NCBI GenBank assembly: GCA_016714895.1
Contig: JADKBV010000004.1
Coordinates: 124,001 to 188,000, forward strand
DNA from: Saprospiraceae bacterium
GTDB lineage: Bacteria; Bacteroidota; Bacteroidia; Chitinophagales; Saprospiraceae
DNA: 64,000 bases
Direction: 5' to 3'
Positions 6,488 to 14,220 of the stretch are shown here, one piece after another. The translations under genes and the position numbers were made by a program. The notes beneath the pieces were generated by a model. The model saw only the letters and a list, made by a program, of their open reading frames with translations, searched no databases and was not told the DNA's origin. How positions within the stretch are numbered: position 1 is the stretch's first letter; every line of letters starts with the position of its first letter.

Positions 6488-8533
6488 TCAATAAGACAGA
6501 AGTTTTTGCATCACAACAACAACTTTATCGACATCAGGCAACATGGTCCTTTCCAAAATTTCATTTAAAGGGATTGCCGGCATATTTTCAGCTCCAACAG
6601 TTATTACCGGTGCGTCCAGATATTCAAAACATTCCTGTTGAATTCTTGCTGCCAGACTTTGTGCAAATGTATTATTCACAGGTTCTTCCGTTAGTACCAA
6701 TATCTTATGGTATTGTTTTGCTTTTGTGAATATCAGCTCTTCATCCAAAGGATATAAAGTTCTCAGATCCAATATACCGATCAACCCTGGATATGATGTT
6801 GATGCCCGTAAAGCCCAATGAACGCCCATACCATACGTAACGACCAAAACTTTATTATGTACATTAACATCACCCTCGATGGTCATATCTGCTTTACCTA
6901 AAGGCAGCATATAATTTTTATCAGGTAAAACCCTTTTAGCTGTATCCGTACCTTTTACTTTTGACCAATACAATCCTTTATGTTCCAACATGACGACAGG
7001 GTTCGGATCATAATATGCTGCTTTCATCAATCCTTTAAAATCGGCACCATTGCTTGGATAAACAATCTTGATCCCTCTGATATTGGTAAGTACGGATTCA
7101 ACACTGGAGCTATGATAAGGTCCTCCGCTTCCATAAGCTCCGATAGGAACCCGTAAAATCATGCTGACCGGCCATTTTCCGTTGGATAAGTAACAGCTTC
7201 TGCTGACCTCAGTAAAAAGTTGGTTGAGTCCCGGCCAGATATAATCAGCAAACTGTACCTCAACAATAGGTTTTAATCCCACCGCCGACATACCCACGGT
7301 ACTTCCGACAATAAATGCCTCCTGTATTGGTGTATTAAAAACCCTTTGGTCACCAAATTTTTGTGCCAAAGTGGCCGCCTCCCTGAAAACCCCGCCTAAG
7401 CGTCCGCCTACATCCTGACCGTACAACAAACATTCGGGATGATCTTCCATGAGCTCCTGTACCGCAACCAGGGCACTGTCGACCATAACGGTCTCAACTC
7501 CGTCTTTGGGCTCCCGGACACCCACTTCCTGCGTGACACTTGTCTGAGCAAAATCATGTAAAAACAAGTCTTCAGGTCTTGGGTCTTCAGCGTCTCTGGC
7601 TCTTAAAAGATCTTTCCTTACACTTTCTAATTCCAAAGACTCTATTTCTTGAAGTTGGGTTGGTGTATATCCATTATTCAACATCAGCTGAACCATTTTC
7701 GGAAAAGGGTCGCTCAATTTATCATCTTCCAAATCATCTCGATACCATTCTTTCCTAACACCGGACGTATGATGATTCAACAAAGGGACGCGCGCATGTA
7801 GCAAAAAGGGTCTTCGTTCTTCTCTGATTTGCCCAATGATTTTTTGTATAGTCAGATAACAGGTTTCAAAATCACTGCCATCGATAGAAACCGCCTCAAT
7901 TCCGGGAAATCCCTTTACATATTCAGCAGCATTCATAGCCCTGATTTCTTTAGCAGTAGCCGAAATATCCCATTCATTGTCCTGTACAAAGTATAAAATC
8001 GGAAATTGTTTTAAAGCTGCTATTTGTAATGCTTCAGCTATTTCACCTTCCGTCATGGCAGCATCTCCGATAGAACAAACTGCTATAGCTCCTTTATCAT
8101 GGGGCATACCGGTTTTTTCTTTGTATTGTAGTCCCATTGCAATTCCCGTTGTAGGAATTGCCTGCATTCCTGTTGCAGAGGATTGATGAGGAATTTTGGG
8201 TTTGTCTTCATCCCTCAAACTCGGATGGCTGTAATACGTCCTTCCTCCGGAAAACGGATCATCCCTTTTTGCCAGAACCTGAAGCATGAGATCATATGGA
8301 TTCATACCTATACTCAACAATAAAGCATCATCCCGGTAATATGGCGCCACATAATCTATAGGAAGAAGCTGAAGACCCAGCGCAATCTGAACTGCTTCGT
8401 GTCCCCTTGAGGTAGCATGGACATATTTGGATACCCATTTAAAATTTTCTTCGTATACTTCTGTCATGGATTTTGCCTGGCAAATAAGGGTAAATGCACG
8501 TAACAAAATCTTTTTGTCTATTGGATGATTCAT
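6488..8533 (-). CDS. 2-oxoacid dehydrogenase E1, alpha and beta subunits fused
   Basis: This 681-residue protein joins an E1-alpha half (about 1-330) to an E1-beta half (about 345-680), as is usual for the Bacteroidota branched-chain 2-oxoacid (or pyruvate) dehydrogenase. The alpha half shows the thiamine-diphosphate motif GDAAMTEGE..DNEW. The beta half has EAFIVGSTVGMSAVGLKPIVE, VPIGAYGSGGPYHSSSVE and the C-terminal transketolase domain (ILDLRTLYPLDEE, LVLTEEP). It would decarboxylate a branched 2-oxoacid and load the acyl group on lipoyl-E2; E2 and E3 are not in the window. The frame extends five residues upstream to 8548, but ATG 8533 (MNHPIDKK) is preferred. A promoter ends 4 bp before this ATG, so translation may be leaderless. 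It stands alone, divergent from the cytochrome gene. Confidence 0.92.
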   Translation of the reverse strand: MNHPIDKKILLRAFTLICQAKSMTEVYEENFKWVSKYVHATSRGHEAVQIALGLQLLPIDYVAPYYRDDALLLSIGMNPYDLMLQVLAKRDDPFSGGRTYYSHPSLRDEDKPKIPHQSSATGMQAIPTTGIAMGLQYKEKTGMPHDKGAIAVCSIGDAAMTEGEIAEALQIAALKQFPILYFVQDNEWDISATAKEIRAMNAAEYVKGFPGIEAVSIDGSDFETCYLTIQKIIGQIREERRPFLLHARVPLLNHHTSGVRKEWYRDDLEDDKLSDPFPKMVQLMLNNGYTPTQLQEIESLELESVRKDLLRARDAEDPRPEDLFLHDFAQTSVTQEVGVREPKDGVETVMVDSALVAVQELMEDHPECLLYGQDVGGRLGGVFREAATLAQKFGDQRVFNTPIQEAFIVGSTVGMSAVGLKPIVEVQFADYIWPGLNQLFTEVSRSCYLSNGKWPVSMILRVPIGAYGSGGPYHSSSVESVLTNIRGIKIVYPSNGADFKGLMKAAYYDPNPVVMLEHKGLYWSKVKGTDTAKRVLPDKNYMLPLGKADMTIEGDVNVHNKVLVVTYGMGVHWALRASTSYPGLIGILDLRTLYPLDEELIFTKAKQYHKILVLTEEPVNNTFAQSLAARIQQECFEYLDAPVITVGAENMPAIPLNEILERTMLPDVDKVVVVMQKLLSY

Positions 8534-8537
8534 GCGG

Positions 8538-8569
8538 CAAAGGTACAATCTATGGCATCATTTGCCAAA
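8538..8569 (-). promoter_or_regulatory. Promoter of the fused E1 gene
   Basis: On the minus strand TTTG (8566-8569), a 20-bp spacer and TACCTTTG (8538-8545) match the Bacteroidota consensus. Transcription would begin around 8531-8533, at the ATG itself. Confidence 0.65.
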
Positions 8570-8610
8570 CTTCCCAAAAAAATGATTTACATTTTAAACA
8601 ACTTTTGACA

Positions 8611-8650
8611 TAATTTTGTAAGGCAAAATGGTTCAGAATCACTAATTTTG
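8611..8650 (+). promoter_or_regulatory. Two possible -7 elements of the cytochrome c gene
   Basis: TAATTTTG occurs at 8611-8618 and again at 8643-8650, both ahead of the ATG at 8674. The first has TTTA 21 bp upstream; the second would give a leader of under 20 nt. Which one is used cannot be decided by eye. Confidence 0.4.
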
Positions 8651-8673
8651 GGTTTTGTTATTAAATTTTAAAA

Positions 8674-9342
8674 ATGAAAACTTCACTTCACCTTGTATTA
8701 GTTCTGATAGTTATGTTGGTAGTATCAGGATGTAATAACAAATCTCAAAATGCACCGGGAACATCTGCAACTACTGAAAATTCCATAACTTCAGATGAAA
8801 AAGGCAAAACATTATTCACAGCATGCAGAGCTTGCCACGGAGACAAAGGACAAGGTATGGAAGCACTTCACGCACCTGCACTTTCTCATCAGGAAGATTG
8901 GTATCTGAAAAGACAATTACAAAATTTCAAAAAAGGTATCAGAGGATTTCATGAAAATGATGTTTATGGTAAACAAATGAGCCCCTTTATAAAAAATCTG
9001 AGTGAGGACGACATTGTTCTACTGGTCTCTTACATTTCGTCTTTTACACACGAAAAACCGGTATCAAACATACAAGGCAACATTAATAACGGCAAAGCAG
9101 TATACACAAAACTTTGTGTTGCTTGCCACGGACCACAGGGAGAGGGTATTTTGGCTATGAATTCTCCCAAATTGAAAGGCTCTCAGGATTGGTACCTCAA
9201 ACAGCAACTTCAAAATTATGTCAACGGGATAAGAGGTACGCATCCGGATGATGCTTTTGGTTCTCAAATGTTGCCTATTGTAAAACAATTGAACGGATCA
9301 CAAGACATCGATGATGTAGTTACCTATATTATGTCATTATAA
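8674..9342 (+). CDS. Dihaem cytochrome c lipoprotein
   Basis: This is a 222-residue exported electron carrier. A lipoprotein signal ends in VSGC with the lipidated C20, and a Ser/Thr-rich linker follows. Two tandem class I cytochrome c domains follow. The first has CRACH at 51-55 with likely axial Met102 (GKQMSPF); the second has CVACH at 148-152 with Met199 (GSQMLPI). The two halves align with each other (QEDWYLKRQLQNFKKGIRG versus QDWYLKQQLQNYVNGIRG), so the protein arose by internal duplication, as in cytochrome c4-like proteins. It should sit lipid-anchored in the periplasm and pass electrons to an oxidase or reductase; no such partner is encoded nearby. Confidence 0.93.
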   Translation: MKTSLHLVLVLIVMLVVSGCNNKSQNAPGTSATTENSITSDEKGKTLFTACRACHGDKGQGMEALHAPALSHQEDWYLKRQLQNFKKGIRGFHENDVYGKQMSPFIKNLSEDDIVLLVSYISSFTHEKPVSNIQGNINNGKAVYTKLCVACHGPQGEGILAMNSPKLKGSQDWYLKQQLQNYVNGIRGTHPDDAFGSQMLPIVKQLNGSQDIDDVVTYIMSL

Positions 9343-9506
9343 GGATTACTATAGGCAATGTTTTTGAATTAATTTATAGCAGCTTACATATAAACGTTCT
9401 CATTTTTAGGATGAGATATAAAATTTTAAAATTTTTTACCGGTTCAACCGTTTATACATAATCTTTTTATTGTAAAATATCTTCTTTCACAATTATAATA
9501 TTAAAA

Positions 9507-10235
9507 ATGACTATAAATCGAATCTCACTTTTTGTACTGCTTTTCGGATTCTGTTTTACACCAACCACCTGGATTATCAGTCAGGATAAAATAACCTCGA
9601 AACAGCATGTAGTAAAAAAATGGGAGATTTCTGTTGCCGCCAATAGTAATATTTCTTTCAGAAATTGGGAAGACCTTCCTAATCCGCGAAGTTTTAATGC
9701 CTTTCCAAACATACTTTCGAAAGTTGGTTATGGTTTGACAACCCAATTGAATTACTCCCTGAATGATGCCTGGTTTTTAAGTCTTACTGCAGACTATGTC
9801 CAACGCAACAATGCTACTGAAACACAAGGTTATTTGTTAATATTGGATAAAGACGGAAACCGTATCGTGGTAAGATGTAATGCAATAGATCAAAAAATAC
9901 ACCAGTTGATGATTGGAGGAGGTGTTGGGTATCGAATTCTTCAAAATCTGTCTCTGCAGGTTTCTCCTTATCTGCAATTTGATATTACAAACCAAAAATA
10001 TAAAATTTGTGATTTCACTGAATGGGACGATGATCCCATCTATAAAAAATCAGTTGATTTTGGTGTCTCCCCTTCTTTGGTTTATAATTATAAATGGTTA
10101 ATCATACAACTCAGCTATCATCAGGGTCTTACCTTTTCCAATAAAATCACATTTACAGACGAACAAGGAGTTGAAATCGGCGGTTTTGGCATCAGAAACC
10201 AATTGCTTTCACTAGGTGCAGGCGTTCGGTTTTAA
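9507..10235 (+). CDS. Outer-membrane beta-barrel protein, function unknown
   Basis: This is a 242-residue protein with a signal peptide (RISLFVLLFGFCF, cleavage perhaps near the SQD). Alternating hydrophobic strands typical of small outer-membrane barrels follow (TTQLNYSLNDAWFLSLTADY, LMIGGGVGYRILQNLSLQVSPYLQF), ending NQLLSLGAGVRF with the C-terminal aromatic residue favoured by the BAM machinery. It resembles the general outer-membrane-protein beta-barrel (OmpA-barrel-like) families of Bacteroidota, without an OmpA peptidoglycan domain. No substrate can be inferred. The 164-bp gap to the cytochrome gene contains only a weak TCTCAT/ATGAGA hairpin near 9399-9417. Confidence 0.75.
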   Translation: MTINRISLFVLLFGFCFTPTTWIISQDKITSKQHVVKKWEISVAANSNISFRNWEDLPNPRSFNAFPNILSKVGYGLTTQLNYSLNDAWFLSLTADYVQRNNATETQGYLLILDKDGNRIVVRCNAIDQKIHQLMIGGGVGYRILQNLSLQVSPYLQFDITNQKYKICDFTEWDDDPIYKKSVDFGVSPSLVYNYKWLIIQLSYHQGLTFSNKITFTDEQGVEIGGFGIRNQLLSLGAGVRF

Positions 10236-10297
10236 TAAGTCTTTTTGAAATATTTTATTCAGGTTTTCTGAGAAAATTGAACGAAGTTTGCCAATGT

Positions 10298-10603
10298 TCA
10301 GGCAATATCTTTGACTTTTTTTCCGATCATCCGGTTGAAAAACCGTTTTTCAAATTCCCAAAAAAATGAAAACTGACCAAAAATGAACCCGTAAATCAAC
10401 AAAATCAAATTGTAAACCGGCAAAATCAGAATGTAGTATAATACACTGAACCAAAAAGGATAATTTCCTTCCGGTGAAACCAGCAACATAATCGGTCTTT
10501 TAATTAAAAGCACCGTTGTGCCTGTTAAGGCAAAAACCAAAAGTACTACGACAACTTGCCATACATTTTTAAGTTTCCACCGTGCTTTTAATCTTTCTAA
10601 CAT
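10298..10603 (-). CDS. Small membrane protein of the DUF6787 type
   Basis: This 101-residue protein begins MLERLKARWKLKNVWQ, continues with a hydrophobic helix (VVVVLLVFALTGTTVLLI), a turn with PIMLLVSPEGNYPFW, and a second long hydrophobic stretch (VLYYILILPVYNLILLIYGFIFG). It ends in a basic, aromatic tail (FFWEFEKRFFNRMIGKKVKDIA). It resembles the conserved small Bacteroidota membrane proteins listed as DUF6787; this assignment is from memory of the pattern. Function is unknown. It lies 48 bp downstream of the monooxygenase gene on the same strand and could be co-transcribed with it. Confidence 0.75.
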   Translation of the reverse strand: MLERLKARWKLKNVWQVVVVLLVFALTGTTVLLIKRPIMLLVSPEGNYPFWFSVLYYILILPVYNLILLIYGFIFGQFSFFWEFEKRFFNRMIGKKVKDIA

Positions 10604-10651
10604 AACAAAGTATACAATGATAATAAAAAATGGTTCAAAAAGGATACCTAC

Positions 10652-10981
10652 TTATTTTGCTATCACTTCATAGGTTTTGAATGACGACTGCATCGGAGGC
10701 TCTTCTCCCCTTTCTTTTGCCTGCCTAAGATCTTCAAATCCCCTCTTATGACCTTCCAAAAATGCTTCTGATTTTGTCCAATCCTTAAAAGCTTCTTCAC
10801 TGGACCAATGGCTTACGATCAGATATTCACTTCCGTCATTCGGGCGAAGAACTTCCATAAACTCAAAGCCGGGCATCAGATCTATAGCTCCTTTACGAGT
10901 GGCAAACAATTCTTCAAACCTTGTTTTGTAATGATCCTTGCAGGATATGTAATTGATAGCAACAAATTTTTTTTCGCTCAT
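10652..10981 (-). CDS. ABM-fold monooxygenase, haem-degrading (IsdG/HmoA-like) type
   Basis: This 109-residue single-domain protein has the dimeric ferredoxin-like fold signature of the antibiotic-biosynthesis monooxygenase family. Its order is FVAINYISC, FEELFATRKGAIDLMPGFEFMEVLRPND, YLIVSHWSSEEAFKDWTKSEAFLEGHKRG and a C-terminal FKTYEVI strand. The segment H-W-x-S-x-E-x-F-x-x-W-x-x-S-x-A-F and the following GHKRG are typical of IsdG/HmoA haem-degrading members. In that family the enzyme opens haem to release iron, which would fit the metal-box-like dyad in its promoter. A general ABM quinol oxygenase is the alternative. Confidence 0.85.
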   Translation of the reverse strand: MSEKKFVAINYISCKDHYKTRFEELFATRKGAIDLMPGFEFMEVLRPNDGSEYLIVSHWSSEEAFKDWTKSEAFLEGHKRGFEDLRQAKERGEEPPMQSSFKTYEVIAK

Positions 10982-10997
10982 ATGATTAAATTTTTGA

Positions 10998-11028
10998 CAA
11001 AGATATACCTTATTTAGATATAGTCTAA
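10998..11028 (-). promoter_or_regulatory. Promoter with DtxR-like dyad before the monooxygenase gene
   Basis: On the minus strand TATCTTTG (10998-11005) is a -7 element 17 bp before the ATG. The dyad TTAGA-N5-TCTAA (TTAGATATAGTCTAA, 11014-11028) starts 8 bp upstream of it, within the spacer that RNA polymerase covers. Its form recalls operators of metal-responsive DtxR/MntR regulators. Regulation by iron or manganese is inference. Confidence 0.45.
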
Positions 11029-11181
11029 TTTAATATAATAAAAATTATTGTTTTTGTTTTGTCTTTACATTTTGTGAATTTAGTGAAAAATTTGTTTGCC
11101 GTAAGTCCTTGATTTTTCACCAATCGGCAGATGATAAAAACCAAACTCATTTTGATTTGTTAGAAAGCCAATGAACCAATT

Positions 11182-11583
11182 ATGAATCATCCAAGATTGT
11201 ATAATTTATTGAGCTCAGGAATCAGCATCAGTGTTGTTCCCAAATTTATGCCGGTGGAATCCAACCCTTCCATTGGCAAGTACATTTTTTCATATGAGGT
11301 CAGAATTAAAAATACCCGGAAAAACACGGTAAAACTTCTAAACCGCCATTGGTTTATATACGAAAGTATCCTGATACAAAGAGAGGTTCAGGGAGAAGGA
11401 GTTGTCGGGGTACAACCGGAAATCATACCCGGTGATACTTTTTTATATACTTCCTGGTGTCCGATAAATTGTCAGGTTGGAAAAATGAACGGAACTTATG
11501 AATTTGAGGATTTAGTTACCCATGAAAAGTTTTTTGTTGACATTCCGGAATTTATTTTGGTTGCTGACTTTGTATTAAATTAA
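11182..11583 (+). CDS. apaG: ApaG domain protein
   Basis: This 133-residue protein has the full ApaG pattern: ISISVVPKFMP, YIFSYEVRIKNTRKNTVKLLNRHW, then REVQGEGVVGVQPEIIPGDTFLYTSWCPINCQVGKMNGTYEF and a final FFVDIPEF. ApaG has an immunoglobulin-like (FnIII) fold. It is linked to cobalt and magnesium resistance and diadenosine tetraphosphate metabolism in enteric bacteria, but its biochemical role is still unclear. Length equals the family norm. The ATG at 11182 is taken because the family has a short variable N-terminus. It is a single gene between the monooxygenase and the ABC-F gene. Confidence 0.93.
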   Translation: MNHPRLYNLLSSGISISVVPKFMPVESNPSIGKYIFSYEVRIKNTRKNTVKLLNRHWFIYESILIQREVQGEGVVGVQPEIIPGDTFLYTSWCPINCQVGKMNGTYEFEDLVTHEKFFVDIPEFILVADFVLN

Positions 11584-11710
11584 ATGGACTTCTATTGCGA
11601 AAAAACCATTTTTTAGATTTTATTCTAAAAAAATCACCCATTTTACTGTAAATTTTCAACTTGTATTGTTAACACTTTTAAAACGGCAAAACGTAGTTGT
11701 TTAAAATTCC

Positions 11711-11718
11711 TACTTTTG
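11711..11718 (+). promoter_or_regulatory. -7 element of the ABC-F gene
   Basis: TACTTTTG lies 17 bp before the ATG at 11736 and fits TAnnTTTG. No clear TTTG stands 19-21 bp upstream, so this is a half-match. Confidence 0.4.
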
Positions 11719-11735
11719 CGGCTTAATTTCAAAAC

Positions 11736-13373
11736 ATGATCTCAATTGACGGCTTAACCGTAGAATTCAGTGGTAAAACACTCTTTAGCGATATCTCTTT
11801 TTTCATCAATGAAAACGATAAAATTGCGTTGATGGGTAAAAATGGTGCCGGAAAATCCACCATGATGAAAATAATAGCCGGTGCACAGAAACCTACCCGC
11901 GGAAATGTGCGGGCACCCAAAGATGCCGTGATAGCGTACCTTCCTCAGCACCTTCTCACAGAAGACGAGAGTACCGTTTTTGAAGAAGCATCCAAAGCAT
12001 TTCAACATGTTTTTGAAATGCGGGACCAAATGGAAAAATACAATAAAGAGCTTGAGACACGTACCGATTATGAATCTGACGATTACATGAAACTAATCGA
12101 AAAGGTTTCCGAACTCGGAGAAAAATATTATGCTTTAGATGATGTCAATTTTGATGCAGAAGTTGAAAAAACTTTGTTTGGGCTTGGATTCTTAAGAGAA
12201 GATTTTAACCGTCCGACATCAGAATTCAGTGGTGGATGGAGAATGCGTATAGAACTGGCCAAAATATTGCTTAAAAAGCCGGACTTAATACTTTTGGATG
12301 AGCCTACCAACCACATTGACATAGAATCTGTCATTTGGTTGGAAGATTTTTTGGTCAATAAAGCTAAAGCGGTTATGGTTATATCGCACGATAAAGCCTT
12401 TATTGACAACATAACCAACAGGACAATTGAAGTCACAATGGGTAAAATATATGACTATAAAGCAAATTATACTCATTACCTGCAATTAAGAGAAGACCGG
12501 AGAGCACATCAGATCAAAGCTTACAAAGAACAACAAAAAGTTATTGCAGAGAGTAAAACATTTATCGAACGATTCAGAGGCACTTATTCAAAGGCAAATC
12601 AGGTTAATTCTGTAGAAAGAATGCTTGAAAAAATGGAACTGGTAGAAATCGATGAAATCGACACTTCAGCATTAAAACTCCGTTTTCCACCTGCCATCCG
12701 ATCCGGTGACTATCCTGTTATTGTAAACCATCTGTCAAAAAGTTATGATGACCATATCGTTTTTCAGGATGCCTCGATGACGATTGAAAGGGGACAAAAA
12801 GTCAGTTTTGTCGGAAGAAACGGTGAAGGAAAATCCACCATGGTAAAAGCTATCATGGGACAAATAAATTTTGAAGGCACCTGTCAGTTGGGGCACAATG
12901 TAAAAATCGGATATTTCGCCCAAAATCAGGCATCCTTATTGGATCCTGATAGAACGGTTTTTCAGACAGTAGATGATGTTGCTGAAGGTGAAATCCGAAC
13001 TCAATTGAAGACCATCCTGGGTTGTTTTATGTTTTCCGGAGATGATATTGACAAAAAAGTCGGTTTTTTATCCGGTGGGGAGCGTACCAGGCTCGCTATG
13101 GTAAAATTGTTGTTAGAGCCGGTAAATTTCCTTATTCTCGACGAACCTACCAATCATTTGGATCTTAAATCGAAAGAAGTTTTGAAAGAAGCCCTTCTTG
13201 CCTTTGATGGAACGTTGATCCTTGTATCTCATGACAGGGATTTTCTACAGGGATTGGCTGAAAAAGTATTTGAATTCAAAAACAAACGGGTCATCGAACA
13301 TTTTGAAACCATTGATGATTTTTTAATTCGCAACAGAATGGAAAATCTGAAAGAAATTGAAAAAAAATCATAA
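11736..13373 (+). CDS. ABC-F family ATPase (ribosome-associated)
   Basis: This 545-residue protein consists of two ABC domains and no membrane segment. Domain 1 has Walker A GKNGAGKST, signature SGGWRMR and Walker B LILLDEPTNHID. Domain 2 has GRNGEGKST, SGGERTR and FLILDEPTNHLD with the switch HD (VSHDRDFL). The linker between the domains (about 235-310, AHQIKAYKEQQKVIAESKTFIERFRG..KANQVNSVERMLEKM) is the P-site tRNA interaction motif region that defines ABC-F proteins. Such ATPases act on the ribosome (Uup, YdiF/YfmR and EttA types). The precise subfamily is not decided, and a resistance role is not indicated by the context. Confidence 0.93.
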   Translation: MISIDGLTVEFSGKTLFSDISFFINENDKIALMGKNGAGKSTMMKIIAGAQKPTRGNVRAPKDAVIAYLPQHLLTEDESTVFEEASKAFQHVFEMRDQMEKYNKELETRTDYESDDYMKLIEKVSELGEKYYALDDVNFDAEVEKTLFGLGFLREDFNRPTSEFSGGWRMRIELAKILLKKPDLILLDEPTNHIDIESVIWLEDFLVNKAKAVMVISHDKAFIDNITNRTIEVTMGKIYDYKANYTHYLQLREDRRAHQIKAYKEQQKVIAESKTFIERFRGTYSKANQVNSVERMLEKMELVEIDEIDTSALKLRFPPAIRSGDYPVIVNHLSKSYDDHIVFQDASMTIERGQKVSFVGRNGEGKSTMVKAIMGQINFEGTCQLGHNVKIGYFAQNQASLLDPDRTVFQTVDDVAEGEIRTQLKTILGCFMFSGDDIDKKVGFLSGGERTRLAMVKLLLEPVNFLILDEPTNHLDLKSKEVLKEALLAFDGTLILVSHDRDFLQGLAEKVFEFKNKRVIEHFETIDDFLIRNRMENLKEIEKKS

Positions 13374-13398
13374 CAAACCGCTAATTTCAGAATGTCCA

Positions 13399-13977
13399 TT
13401 ATTTTTGGGCAGCAAATTTGATAGCAGCAGGATCCCATGATTTGAAGCCAAGGATTTCAGGCAAAACCTCTTCAGGTGTGTCAACAAATGACCACATATC
13501 AAGGTGACGACCGTCCATAAAATGTTCGTCCACACATTGTTGCAACATCACTTTTAATGGAGCGTAATAATGGTTAGTATTCAGGATCACAATAGGTTTT
13601 GTAAACAAACCCAACCTTTTCAATGTGATGGTTTCCAATAATTCCTCCAAAGTTCCACTACCTCCCGGGAGGGCAATGATTCCATCTATATTCTCCAAAA
13701 ATTTAGCTTTCCTTTCATGCATCGTATCCGTAAATTCAAAATCAGTTACTTTTCGATGTGCCCATTCTACCTCATTCATAAATTTGGGCATAATACCTTT
13801 GATATTCCCTCCTTTTTCCAATATTACATCAGCCAGTTTGCCCATCAGTCCATAAGCACCTCCACCATATACCACGTCAATTTTTTGGTCGGCAAGGATA
13901 CCCGCAAGATTCTCAGTGGCATCAAAATACGATTGGTCAATTTTAGAACTGGAAGCGCAATAAACACAAAGTCTCAT
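13399..13977 (-). CDS. LOG-family protein (TIGR00730 Rossmann fold)
   Basis: This 192-residue protein shows the family hallmark PGGSGTLEELLE (PGGxGTxxE) together with VYGGGAYGLMGKLAD and the conserved HERK segment (DTMHERKAKFL). These residues form the nucleotide-5'-monophosphate phosphoribohydrolase site. LOG proteins of plants and bacteria release cytokinin bases from their nucleotides; many bacterial members act on ordinary nucleotides, so the name cytokinin-activating should not be taken literally. It is convergent with the ABC-F gene, with 25 bp between the stops. A -7 element TACCTTTG lies at 14008-14015. Confidence 0.93.
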   Translation of the reverse strand: MRLCVYCASSSKIDQSYFDATENLAGILADQKIDVVYGGGAYGLMGKLADVILEKGGNIKGIMPKFMNEVEWAHRKVTDFEFTDTMHERKAKFLENIDGIIALPGGSGTLEELLETITLKRLGLFTKPIVILNTNHYYAPLKVMLQQCVDEHFMDGRHLDMWSFVDTPEEVLPEILGFKSWDPAAIKFAAQK

Positions 13978-14007
13978 GATATTTTATTTGTTAAATCAAT
14001 AAAAAAA

Positions 14008-14015
14008 CAAAGGTA
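14008..14015 (-). promoter_or_regulatory. -7 element of the LOG-family gene
   Basis: TACCTTTG on the minus strand lies 30 bp before the ATG at 13977, with no exact TTTG at the expected distance. The leader would be about 25 nt. Confidence 0.4.
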
Positions 14016-14160
14016 CATTTTAACCATAAACCCAATGTCAGATTGGTAGTTTTCAATCAAAAATAGATTCAAACTCAGTAATTGGTAATAATACAAGCCA
14101 AATGGCTGAAAAAGATTTTTAAATTACGTTATCCGCCATCAGCAAATACTTCACCACAGA

Positions 14161-14192
14161 TTAAATTAAAAAGGCCCGCAAAAGCGAGCCTT
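14161..14192 (-). terminator. Terminator of the ahcY gene
   Basis: On the minus strand AAGGCTCGC-TTTT-GCGGGCCTT forms a 9-bp stem with one G-U pair (14171-14192), followed by a T-run (TTTTTAATTTAA). It lies 28 bp after the ahcY stop. Confidence 0.85.
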
Positions 14193-14220
14193 CTGAAATA
14201 TAAAATTATTTAATCACATT

